A DNA stretch of 64,000 nucleotides from Fulvia fulva (taxonomy: Eukaryota; Ascomycota; Dothideomycetes; Mycosphaerellales; Mycosphaerellaceae). The position numbers were made by a program, and so were the translations under genes. The stretch lies in contig NC_063023.1 of assembly GCF_020509005.1 (NCBI RefSeq), positions 186,001 to 250,000 on the forward strand. The letters are read 5' to 3'. Below the pieces are notes generated by a model, which saw only the letters and a program-made list of their open reading frames with translations, searched no databases and had not been told where the DNA came from. This document shows, piece after piece, positions 54,200 to 64,000 of this stretch. Numbering within the stretch: the stretch's first letter is position 1; each line of letters begins with the position of its first letter.

Positions 54200-57100
54200 C
54201 GTACGGGATAGAAGACGTCGTAGATCTTTATGTTTGTAGGAAGAGCTAGACGGTAGGCGTATAAACTAATACGCTCGGTGATCTCAAAAGGACCTAGGTT
54301 CTTCTAGTTTAGCTTCTTAGAGGGGCGGTCCGTCTTAATGTTCTTAGAGTTAAGGTAGACTATATCGCCTACTTAGTAGTCGGGAGCTAGCTAGCGACGA
54401 CGATTGGCTTGATCCTCGTAGATTGCTTATACGTACACTATCTCGTCGTGAACTTCTTTATAGATCTATAAGAGTATAGTAGCGAACTTGTCTACTACTT
54501 ACTCGTTTACGTCTTCGGTAGGCGGGAGAGGTTCTTCTAGTTCTATACCTATACGAGGGTAGTAACCTCTCGTAGTATAGAAGGGAGAGTAGCTAGTAGT
54601 CTCCGAGTCCTAGTTACGAGTAGCGAACTCTACCGTAGGGATATACTAAGGCCAATCCTTCTAGTAGTAGTCGACGAAGTAACGAAGGACCTACTCGAGG
54701 ATAGCGTTCGTAATTTCGGTCTAGCCGTCGGTCTATAGCTAAAAACTAGTCGAGAGGTTATACTTAATGCCTAGGATAGCACATAGACGCTTCTAGAAGT
54801 ACGAGATGAACTAGGTACCTCTGTTAGAGGTGATACTATCCGGGAGGCCTTAAAAGCGCTAGACGAATTCGTAGAACAAGCGAGTAGTCTCCTTTACGGT
54901 TATACTCTAGTACGGGATTATATACCGGTCCTTAGAGTAACGGTCTACGATCACTAGAAGGGCCTTTACTTTTACGCCGCTAAAGGTCTTACCGTAAGGA
55001 AGATCGGTAATAAAGTCTATAGTGATGTGCTTCTACGGACGATTAGGAGCCGGGAGAGGGTATAAGAGACCGTAGGGACGGTAGCGGTTAGCTTTGGCTC
55101 TTCGGTAAGTAGCGTAGTTTAGTACGTAGCGGCGGACGTCCTTCTAGGAATACGGCCACTAGTAATATCTAGCGAGGAGCTTATAGGTCTTAGCTACGCC
55201 TAGGTGACCCCTAGAGGCGGAGTCGTAGATAATTTAAAGAATCTTAGCTCGGATATTAGAGCCTTCGGGCTACGGTACGTAAAGCTTCTTACGGAAGTAG
55301 ACGACACCTTCCTAGAGCTCGTACTCGGATAGCGAGAAGCCCGGGAATGTCCTCGCGCTAGATCTAAGGGCCTAAACTAACTCTTAGGCGTCTATATCGG
55401 TATCGTACGCTGTTCGTACTCGTACTATAATGCCTTCGGGCTACTCCTTATTATCAAACCCCTTAAAGTCTAATTTGGATAAGCCGTCGGTCGTTACTAA
55501 GCCCTCTTTATCGTCGTTCAAGTCCTTAGCGTCCGAGGCGTATTCTTTAGGCTCGGATTCATCGTCACTCTCGTTAAGGTAGGTAGGAGCGAGCACGAGA
55601 GTAGTAAAGGAAGCGGCGAGCGTAGGCTAGCCGTTCGATAGGTACTCTCGAAGCTCGGAAGAGAGGTTGTGCTCTTTAATGACTTATTGCCCTACGATTT
55701 GCCGGCCCCCTCTTCGATTAACTAGAGAGTTACTAGGGCGGCGGGTAAGGGCGCCGGCTATCGAGTTGGCCTTACCGGGCGTATACGAGATTACGAAGTT
55801 GAACCGGGAGAGGAACTCGCTCTAGCGGGCCTAGCGACGATTAAGTAGCTTACTCTTTATAAAGTAGACGAGGTTCTTATAGTCGGAGCTTACTTAGACG
55901 GGTATAGTAGAGCCTTCGAGCTCGGGGCGCTACTCTTCGAAAGCTTTAACGATAGCGAGAAGCTCCTTATCGTAGATCTCGTAGTTATACTCCGTAGCGG
56001 TCAACTTCTTAGAGAGGAAGGCGATAGGTAACTAGGGGGATTTAGGCGAGCGGCGTTATAGCAGGACACCGCCTACTACGCCGTCGGATACGTCGGTCTC
56101 TACACGGGTCTCTAGTTCGAAATCGAAGTGCTATAGAAGCGGGTTCTTAACAAACTTCGCTTTAAGTAAGTCAAAAGCCTCCTAGCATTCGTCGGTCTAG
56201 GCGAACTTCTTACCCTTACGCGTAAGCTTCGTTAAAGGGCGTACTACGCCCGAAAATGCGTAGATAAAGCGGCGGTAGAAGTTAGTAAAGCCTAGGAAAC
56301 CCTAGACCTCTTTGACGTTCGTAGGAGTATCCTATTCGACGATAGCGTCGATCTTCTCTTAGTCTATCTTAATGCCGTCTACGGTAATGATCAAACTAAG
56401 GAACTTGACTTCGGTCTTCTTAAACTCGTACTTGTCGATGTCGAGCTATAAGCCGGCGTCTATAAGCTTCTAAAGGACCTTATAGACGTGCTCGCGGTGC
56501 TCCTCCTTAGTCTCGCTATAGACTAGGATGTCGTCGATATAGGTAGTATAGAACTGATCGAGGAACTCCTAAAGGATGTCGTTAATAAAGTTCTAGAAGG
56601 TACTAGGCCCGTTATAAACGCCGAAGGGCATAACGAGCGACTCGAACAGCCCGTAGCGAGTACGGAAGGCTATAAGATACTCGTGTCCTTCTACTATTCG
56701 TAACTTATTAAACGTAGCGATGACATCGAGCTTAGTAAAGTACTTAGCCTTAGAGAGGCGTTCGAGCGTCTCCTAAATCAACGGTATTAGGTAGCGGTTC
56801 TTCTTTATAATAGCGTTTAAGCCTCGGTAGTCTACGTAGAAGCGTAGACTACCGCCGGGCTTCTTAACGAACATAACGGGACTACTAGCGCTAGAACGGC
56901 TCGCTCGAATAAACCCCTTCTTTAGGTTCTCTTCGAGGTATCTCTTAAGGACGATAAGCTCTTCTCGGGACATAGAATATAACGGTCCGAACGGTGTCTC
57001 TACACCTTCTTCTAGCTTAATCTTATAGTCGTAAGGGCGATGAGGAGGCAGCTCGTCTACGGCTTTAGTATCGAATACGTAGAGGATATAGTGTGCCTAA

Positions 57101-57700
57101 GGAGGGACCTTCGTAGTAGGGTTAGTAGGTGTACGCTTCTTATCGAGCTTCTCGAGGGCGATATCGATATCGCGGAGAGAGGCGGCGAAGACTTAAGCTT
57201 TAGGCTACTTAGTAGTAGTAGTGAAGGTAGCGGCGTTTACCTAGAAGATCTTAGTATACTTAGGACCGCGCTAAGGCGGCGGAGAAGGCGGAGGTGCCGG
57301 AGGAACTTCTAGAGGGAAGCTAATAGTAAGGGAAGTCTAGTCGATAATAGGTCGGTATCGTCTAAACTAGGGGAGGCCGAGGATAAACTTCTAATACGGT
57401 AGGGACGTAAGGAAGCTAGTGATCGACATACGCTTGCCTCCGAGGGTGATTAACGTATATATAACATAAGTAATCTTACTAGTAGTAGTCTCCGTGCCGT
57501 TAAAGAGTTTAAGGGTACGAGGGTACTTCAGTTCCTAGGGTTCGAGGTTAAGAGAGGTCGCGAGTTTATAGTCTATAAAAGACTCGCCTAGTACGCTAGT
57601 GTCTATAAGAGTGAGATTGGAAGAAGAGAGTTTCTTTGAGCCGATATTTACATTCGTAACGAACGGTTTATAAGCGTAGTCCTTACCCGTCTCGTCGTAT
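54200..57700 (-). pseudogene. Gypsy-A copy 2 pol, RIPped
   Basis: Same order of protease, reverse transcriptase, RNase H and integrase as in copy 1. The longest sense piece is 56773-56973 (reverse transcriptase N-part with [11 protein letters not shown]). Nonsense codons interrupt all domains. The 57040-57312 plus-strand frame is an antisense shadow. Confidence 0.86.
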
Positions 57701-58997
57701 AGGTCTAGCTATACTATATTGATCCTTAACTTCTTTCCTCTCTTCACTTTCGGTAAACGTTATTCTTAGTCTTTATCGCGTCGATAAGGAAGACCTAGGC
57801 TTTTTCCTACTTAGCGGGAGTAGTAAGAGTAGGCTCGATAGCGCCGATAGCGCCGCGAACCGGGTTACGGGCGTTACGGGTAGCGAGCTACGGACAGTTA
57901 GCTACGATATAGCCTAGACCGCCGTAGTAGGTATAGAGTCCGGCCTAGCGACGGCGAAGCTTCTCTTCGGGAGTGAGCTTACCGTTAACGAGGCCCTAGA
58001 CTCGAGGGACGGCGGTACTAGCGCTAAGATCTATAGCGTTACCTATAGAGACGGGAGGGAGAGCCGTAGGAGCGGCGGCGCCTAGTAGAGCAGCGAAGTA
58101 GCTTCCGGGACTACGAGGCTAACGACCTTAAGAACGGGAAGCGAGGAGAGAGGCGGTATGTTTTATTTTAGAGTCGAGGCGCTAGTAGGTCTCGACGAGC
58201 TTACGGAAGCTTATAGCACCGACGTCCTTATCCTCGAGGGCTCGAAGAAGCTCTACTAACAAACTACGGCGGAGAGTGCTCTTCTTAGTCTCTTCGTTAT
58301 AGCCGGTAAACCCGATGTCGCGGTTAAAGGCCGCGAGGTACTCGGCGAAGCTCTTGTTCTTCTAGAGGAGGTTATAGACAGCGTTCTAGGCGGTAGCTCT
58401 ACGGTCTAGATCACTAAAGGCAGCACGGAGGTCCTATATCAAGGTGAGGACGTCCGGGTAGCCGATAGTCTACGTAGCGTTATCGATATAGTATTATACC
58501 TAAGCCGCGGCGTCTCCCCGAAGGAGGGAGAAGACGTACGTAACTTTGTCTTTCTCTTACGGAAAGTGGTCGGCATTAGCTAACAGCTTGATAGTGAGCT
58601 ATGTCTTAAATGCCTTAAACTTGCTCTTATTACCGTCGAACTCGTCTAGGTCGTTAACCTTCTTAGAGAAGTACTAGCGGCGGTTGTCGTCGGCGTACGG
58701 GGCGAGGTTCTAGAAGGTATTTATAATACCTTAAAGGTATGTTACTTAGTTGTTTACTTGCTCGACCTGCTAGGCGGTCTCGCGGAAAGAGGAGACGGTA
58801 CGGTTAATAAGAGCGTAGGCGGTATCGGGGTTAGCGTTTGCCTAGGCACCGAAGGTAGCGGCGTTTAAGAAGGGGATGTTAGTCTACTTACTAAAGTAGA
58901 ATAGAGTGTCTTAGTTATCGAGGTTAACACCTCTATCGGTGGCGTGGTCACCTATAAGGATGACTCGAGTAGTTAACGGTTTATTAGTCTTTTATAA

Positions 58998-59517
58998 TGT
59001 TAGGGCGAGAGCCTAGCCTATAAGATATAAGGGTAAAAGCGAGAATATAGGTGCGAAGTATAGATATAAAAGGGTATAGTATGATTACTACACAAAACAA
59101 AAGACGAAGAAAGCAAGAGAGGCCTAGGGAAGGCTAGATATTTATACGCGACCCTCGCGAGTGCGTGTCCCCGTATTAATAGGGCTAACCCGTACGAAGC
59201 CGCGCTTAGTAGCTTTGCTCAAAACCTTATTCTAACCTACCCTACGTTCCGAGTCTTCTACGTGCTTCTTCTAGGGTCTAGCGTAGTCGCGGGTGCTCGC
59301 GGGAGTGCCGTAAGTCACATAGTCACGAGCCGAAGTAAATCTGTTAAGGTTTAGTAGAGGGGTGAATTTGGAGGGCTAGGTCCCGTAGTGAATATTACGG
59401 GGTATATGATTCTTAGCGCTCATATACTAAGCTAGACTGTCACTTCTTAACGACTTCTAAGCACTCTAAGGCTCTTCTGTCCTCACCTTCTATACACTCT
59501 ATAGGGAGACCATGACA
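58998..59517 (-). repeat. Gypsy-A copy 2 5' LTR, 520 bp
   Basis: TGTTAGGG to CATGACA, with intact termini, followed by ATAGC. Confidence 0.92.
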
Positions 59518-60290
59518 ATAGCTCTAGTAATCCTGTTTATTATACCTCTTATCTATAGGTACCGTAGGTACTAAATGCTCGTAGCTCTCTATAGGTAAGT
59601 AGGTTGGCGTAGCCTTCTCTCTAGCTATGTTTATCTTGGCTAAGTTAGCGTAGACATAGTGTCCTTAATTAAGCTTTAAAGTGCCTTTTGACCTATCTCT
59701 TATAATTCTTATTCTAAGGATCTTCGTAGGTTCACTAAGATCTTTAATCTTAAACACTTTTCTAAGCTCAGCCTTAAACTACTAAACATCTAATAGCTTC
59801 GGAGCTACAATAGGTATGTCATCTATATAGGTAAGGACTATAAGGTCTCTATCCGTATAGATAAGTAGGTATAGATCTACCTAGGACTAGGTAAATCTAA
59901 TCTTCTCTAGCTTTATAACACAGAGCTTGTTCTAGTCTCTAGCTACTTACTTAAGCCTATAAAGGCCTCGTAGGACCTTGAACACTATGTTTAGAGGTGC
60001 TTCAACTCCTAGGGGTAGGATTATATAGATGTCTTTAAGGAGGCTACTTTAGATAAAAGCATTATTCACATCTACTAGGTGTATCTCGAGATCTCTCTTA
60101 TACACTACTACTATTAATACTCGGAGAGTATTATGTCTAACAGTAGGTACAAAGGTCTCTTCGAAGTCAACCCTATATTTCTATAAAAACCTTCTTATAA
60201 CTAGTCTTGCCTTGAACTTCTTAATAGCTCTACTAATCATTCTTTTTATATTAAAGACCTACCTAGAAGTAATTAGATTTGTACCCTTTA
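59518..60290 (-). pseudogene. Copia-B copy 2 reverse transcriptase, RIPped
   Basis: Reverse complement reads GTNLITSR.VFNIKRMISRAIKKFKAR from about 60300, then continues collinearly with Copia-A and Copia-B copy 1 down to Gypsy-A. The catalytic box region near 59830 is degenerate. Confidence 0.82.
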
Positions 60291-63200
60291 GCGGTATAAC
60301 TACTTCCTAGGTGTTGTTACTTACTAAGGCAATAAGTTCGTTCTCGATTACCTCTCTCTATATATCTCCCTATTTAGGGTCTCCTACGGCTGCCTTATAG
60401 GACTTTAGGATTAGTACTTCCTACTAATAGGCTATGGCCTACCTAATAGTAGTAAATATATATTCTTCTACGTCGTTTAGAATCTCCTCTACCTAGCTTA
60501 TTATAGGGTCTAGATAGAACATCTAGGCAATAAGAGCCTTATAGTGTTTAGCCTTATACTCTTTAGAGTTATTATCTCCGTCCCCCCTTAACCTCTTATT
60601 ACCTATAACCTAAGGTAGCGCTAGGTATTCGGATAGGTCGAACTGAACGACATCTTCTTTTTCTTTTATTAGAGTACCCTAATCTCTAAACTTCTAGTAT
60701 TCCCTAATGTCCTTTAGGGGAGGGAGAAGTTGTATAGATAGCGGTTGCTATAGTGTTGATGACTCGGGTAGGTTCTGTATAGATCCACCGTTATTAGCCT
60801 TCGATAGTGTTAAAACCGCCTTAATATTTTCTCCTAGCCTTCGTAACGGTGTTTCTAATAATCCCCTATCGGAAAATTTCGCCCTAAAGGGCTTCCTCCT
60901 AATAGGATTACGCTATAGCGCTCGACTCGGCTAGTTAGTAAAGGTGATACTAAGATCTATATCTCCCCCCTTCTTAATCTTAAACTAGTCGACGTGACTA
61001 TCCGCTTTTATAGCTTTTATGTTAGGATCCTAGAACAGCTATTATTTTGTAGTGTTTTCTAAGTAGCCTATAAACACGGCTTCTTTTCCTTAGTTTATCA
61101 ACTTGTCTCTCCTTAAGCCTTAAGGTTAGGCTCTTAGGTCTATATAGACTATAGCTTTATATCCCTAGACGCGGAAATAGTCGACTAACGGTACTTGGCT
61201 AGTAAAGGCTTCTTCTAGTAAAAGAGCAATACTATCAATAATCGGACTATTAGGTAGTCTATTTCTGATTATAGTCTATGCTTATAAAGCTTCTAGCTAG
61301 AACTTAACTAGCATACTAGAGTCTTTAAGTATAGCCCGGACTGTGTTCTTAGAGGCTTAAATTGACCTTTCTATAGGTCCATTCTGAAGAGAGTTGTAGG
61401 CATTAGTTGTGTCTATCTAAGTACTAAACTCCTTCTCCTACTCTTTTAGTAAGGCGAGAATTTCCTTTATACTATTACTACGGATCGTAGATAGAAAGCA
61501 CCTTGACTACCGTTCTGCCTAGACCTTCTAATCCCGTAGGGCTATAGGAGCGTCGCTCCTAGCCTTTAAAGGGATTACCGACTTCTTCCTAGAGAAGTTG
61601 TCTATAATCTTAAGCCAATATTTATATCCTAGCCTAGAGACTACGCCCTAAAAAGGCCTATAGATGTTAATAGAGATGAGGGCCAGCCTCTCCCCTTTTC
61701 TCTCTATAGTAGGTCCTTTGAACTTCCTTATGTTTATAAGGGAGCAGACCTTACAATTCTAGTGTTTAGAAGGAATAGGAATAGGATCTTTCTTGTTAGT
61801 AACTCTATATAGGTTTCTTAGCAGTCCCTTGCCAAGGTGTGCACATCTTCTATACTATAGCTCCTACTAATCTTCGGACTTAGTATTAGCTATAGCGGTA
61901 CCGTCACGTTCTTAAGAGAGTATACCCTATAGCTTAAGAATTTCCGAGATCGAGTAGATAAACGGTACTCCTCCTTGAAGTTTAGTCTAGACAACGGGTT
62001 TACTAGACAAGGATTTTATAGTGAAACTAGGTAGTTAGACAGAAAACTATTAGCTAAACTAATTCTACAAAACAAGACTAACTCTAAGGCTAGGAACAAG
62101 CAGGACATTTTCTAAGACAATTTGCTTTCTAGAAGGACTACCTATTACTACACTTCCTATATATATAGCTTGTAGATAGCCACCCCTAACTTTGATCCAC
62201 TTCCTCTTTTAAAGAGGCTTTAGTGTCCTAAATAGTGAATCTTAGTTAGTTATATATAATGATATATAAGAGTTAAGTAACTACTCGGACGAGGGGTACT
62301 TACCTTTAGCTTCTATAGTAGAATAGGCAACCTCATTAACATCATTATCTTCTAATAGTATCTTAGAGTCTAATGCGTCTTCCTAGGTCGTATAGGCCCT
62401 TATAGGCTTACTAGAGGAGGCCTTTAGCTTGCGGCTCTCCTATATCTACTTTATAAGGTCCGTTATTACCTTAAGGACATCACGAAGGTTTAGTAATAAT
62501 GACCTCCTACGAGGTGGTGACGGTTGTCTCTTAGTAGAGTAGGTAGCCCTAGCTAGTTTATCCTTGTTCCTAACAGCCTACTAAGCTATAGAAAGGTGTA
62601 GGCACTTGCTTATAAAATGGTCACTACCGTAGAGATAGTATATAAGCTTGCCCTAGAAACCCTTCTTAGCGAACATAGCTATCCCTTAATAAATCATTGA
62701 TTCTTACTTCTCCCTAAGAATTGTAAGGATGTCTTATAGTAAGAGATTTACCTAGGCATCAATTGTATCGCGAATTGAGCCAAATGAGTCTAGTAGAGCT
62801 ACTAAGAGTTACTAGATCTTTCTGTCCTTAGTCTTAATGTCTTAGAACTAAGGCGAGATTGAAATAGCCCTCCTTATAATTGAGCTAAGCTCCTACTAGG
62901 CGTCATCTATTAACTAGTCCTCTGTTATTACAAAATTAGTATATTGCTGAAGCAAACTTCTTCTAGTAGCGAGAAGTCTTCTCTTATATTTAGCTTTAGC
63001 CTATTCCTACAACTCCTTCGTATACCGGATCTTATATATTATCTCTTAGTTATCTGTCGATAGACAGATGTACATCTTATATAGGGCCGTTGCATTGTGC
63101 CGTCTATACGATGCCTTCCTTATCGCTTGATCTAAAGGAAGGGATGACTCCGATAATATAGAGGGTGTCGCTATAGATAGGGTTGTAGCGGGAATGTCCG

Positions 63201-63824
63201 TAATGATGTCTTCGAGGACCTAGTCAACCTGCTTTAATACTAGGTATATTCTTATTAGCTTGAACTATGTTTTGTAGTTCTCTCTTATTAGAAGAGGTGC
63301 TGCTCTCTTTCTTATAAACCTAGTCTCGTTCTCTATTTTATAAGTTAAGGGACAGGTTAGCTACCCTTAGGTAAAAGGATGTATTTAGTCGTACGCGATT
63401 AGATCGATAGGAGGTGAACCGAACGCGAGGTTAATAGTAGAGAAAACGGCTGTCTACTAGAAAGCGAGGAAAGTCGGTCGTAAGGATAGTATTAGTACTA
63501 AGACACTGTAGCGTAACTCTCTTAGTAGAGGGGGTTTCTAAGACACTACGGCTCTCTTAGAATAAACAGTTAGTCGATGCGAACGCGATGTCTAGAGAGC
63601 GACTCTTCTTAGTAAGCTCGCCTACTTGTCTAAGGTATTAGTATAGGCACCCTAACTCGGAGTCTAATAGTGCCTTACTAGGCTCTTTTACGTCTTATAT
63701 ATACCTATAGCACGGCTATAGCTTCCTATACAATACGGGTGCGGCCTCTAGTCTGCCTTCCTTTTGTTCTAAAGAGGAATAACTCTAATATAACTTTGTC
63801 GAGGGTAAAACACCGAGTTGCTAA
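60290..63824 (-). pseudogene. Copia-B copy 2 gag, protease, integrase and hinge, RIPped
   Basis: Integrase zinc and core region at 61550-61760: KVCSLINIRKFKGPTIERKG, then RLALISINIY and YKYWLKIIDNFSRKK, closely following Copia-A (RVCSIAKMKKYKG; RLALVSIDIC; YWLEIVDNFSRKK). The D of SIDIC reads N here, as RIP would give. A zinc-knuckle remnant (YYLYGSDHFISKCLHL) is near 62600, with gag upstream to about 63400. No functional frame; the 60707-60934 plus-strand frame is a shadow. Confidence 0.83.
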
Positions 63825-63839
63825 CCCGGGATTATAACC
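63825..63839 (-). other. Copia-B primer-binding site
   Basis: Minus strand GGTTATAATCCCGGG directly after the LTR end, matching the Copia-A and Copia-C sites apart from RIP-type changes. Confidence 0.7.
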
Positions 63840-64000
63840 TATTAAATAGGTACGAGTTACGTAGTAGTAGAAGACGGCGGATTATACGAAAGACAAAGAA
63901 GGACCTAATAGGATAGCGTATATCTATATATAGTATCGCCGGTATTAGTATAGGTAGATACTAGGTGTCCGGATGTTTACTAGCCTATAGGCTAGCAAAC
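63840..64000 (-). repeat. Copia-B copy 2 5' LTR, cut by window end
   Basis: Repeats 52252-52412 with a few, mostly transition, differences. Confidence 0.9.

Larger units (their letters stand above)
53228..59517 (-). mobile_element. Gypsy-A copy 2: full-length RIPped Gypsy element
   Basis: 6290 bp with 520 bp LTRs (53228-53747 and 58998-59517) and target duplication ATAGC (53223-53227, 59518-59522). Collinear with copy 1 with almost no indels: features are offset by 28216 in the reverse transcriptase, and the open 66-residue piece at 56773-56973 is identical to 28557-28757. Differences are mainly C/T and G/A, so the copies share ancestry and were RIPped partly independently. The intact YIDD box is at 56530-56541. 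Confidence 0.94.
52252..64000 (-). mobile_element. Copia-B copy 2: RIPped Copia element containing Gypsy-A copy 2, runs off the window
   Basis: Minus-strand order: 5' LTR (63840 onward, incomplete), primer-binding site (63825-63839), gag, protease, integrase, reverse transcriptase (59518-60290), then Gypsy-A copy 2 (53228-59517), RNase H (52490-53227) and 3' LTR (52252-52485). About 5.4 kb once Gypsy-A is removed, similar to Copia-A. It is inserted in pogo-c at the same base where Copia-A enters pogo-a. Confidence 0.9.

Overview
The window looks like a transposon graveyard from a filamentous ascomycete (Pezizomycotina). Most of it is ancient mobile DNA saturated with C-to-T changes at CpA (G-to-A on the other strand), the mark of repeat-induced point mutation (RIP). 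TpA and TAG/TAA are abundant while CpA and TpG are almost absent: by hand count the 60 nt from 6001 hold 10 TpA, 1 CpA and 0 TpG, whereas 60 nt from 1021 in an unmutated element hold 3, 5 and 6. CpG is kept, so the DNA is not extremely AT-rich. RIP of this type is known from Pezizomycotina; I cannot name the species.

Layout. 1-5453: a nearly intact Copia retrotransposon (Copia-A), its 5' LTR cut by the window edge and one TAG splitting its gag-pol frame. 5454-6764: a RIPped pogo/Fot-like transposon (pogo-a). 6765-11883: the 5' part of a RIPped Gypsy element (Gypsy-B copy 1, minus strand), into which a young unmutated 2.5 kb gag-only LTR element has jumped (8507-11022). 11884-22704: an unidentified RIPped stretch, a LINE (12750-17654), a Copia-B 3' half, and a hAT transposase relic carrying a Tc1/mariner relic. 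22705-40730: Gypsy-B copy 2 (plus strand), interrupted by Gypsy-A copy 1 (25011-31301) and a second LINE (32638-37771). 40731-46247: pogo-b, a third, partly inverted LINE, and the last 48 bp of a Gypsy-B LTR.

46248-49550: a pogo-like DDE transposase relic and an unmutated Copia gag gene with one LTR. 49551 to about 51540: an unRIPped, probably host-unique island with a 151 bp MITE-like inverted repeat and a three-exon gene for a small secreted cysteine-rich protein (50597-51041), the best candidate for a host gene here. 51674-52251: pogo-c. 52252-64000: a RIPped Copia-B element on the minus strand with Gypsy-A copy 2 inside it (53228-59517); it runs off the window.

The nesting can be read directly. 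Target-site duplications are present for the gag-only element, both Gypsy-A copies and two LINEs, and for three insertions the paralogous Gypsy-B copy supplies the empty site. There is no clear housekeeping gene, tRNA, rRNA or CRISPR array. Apart from Copia-A, the gag-only element, the Copia-C gag and the small secreted protein, nearly every coding region is a pseudogene recognised only through stop codons.
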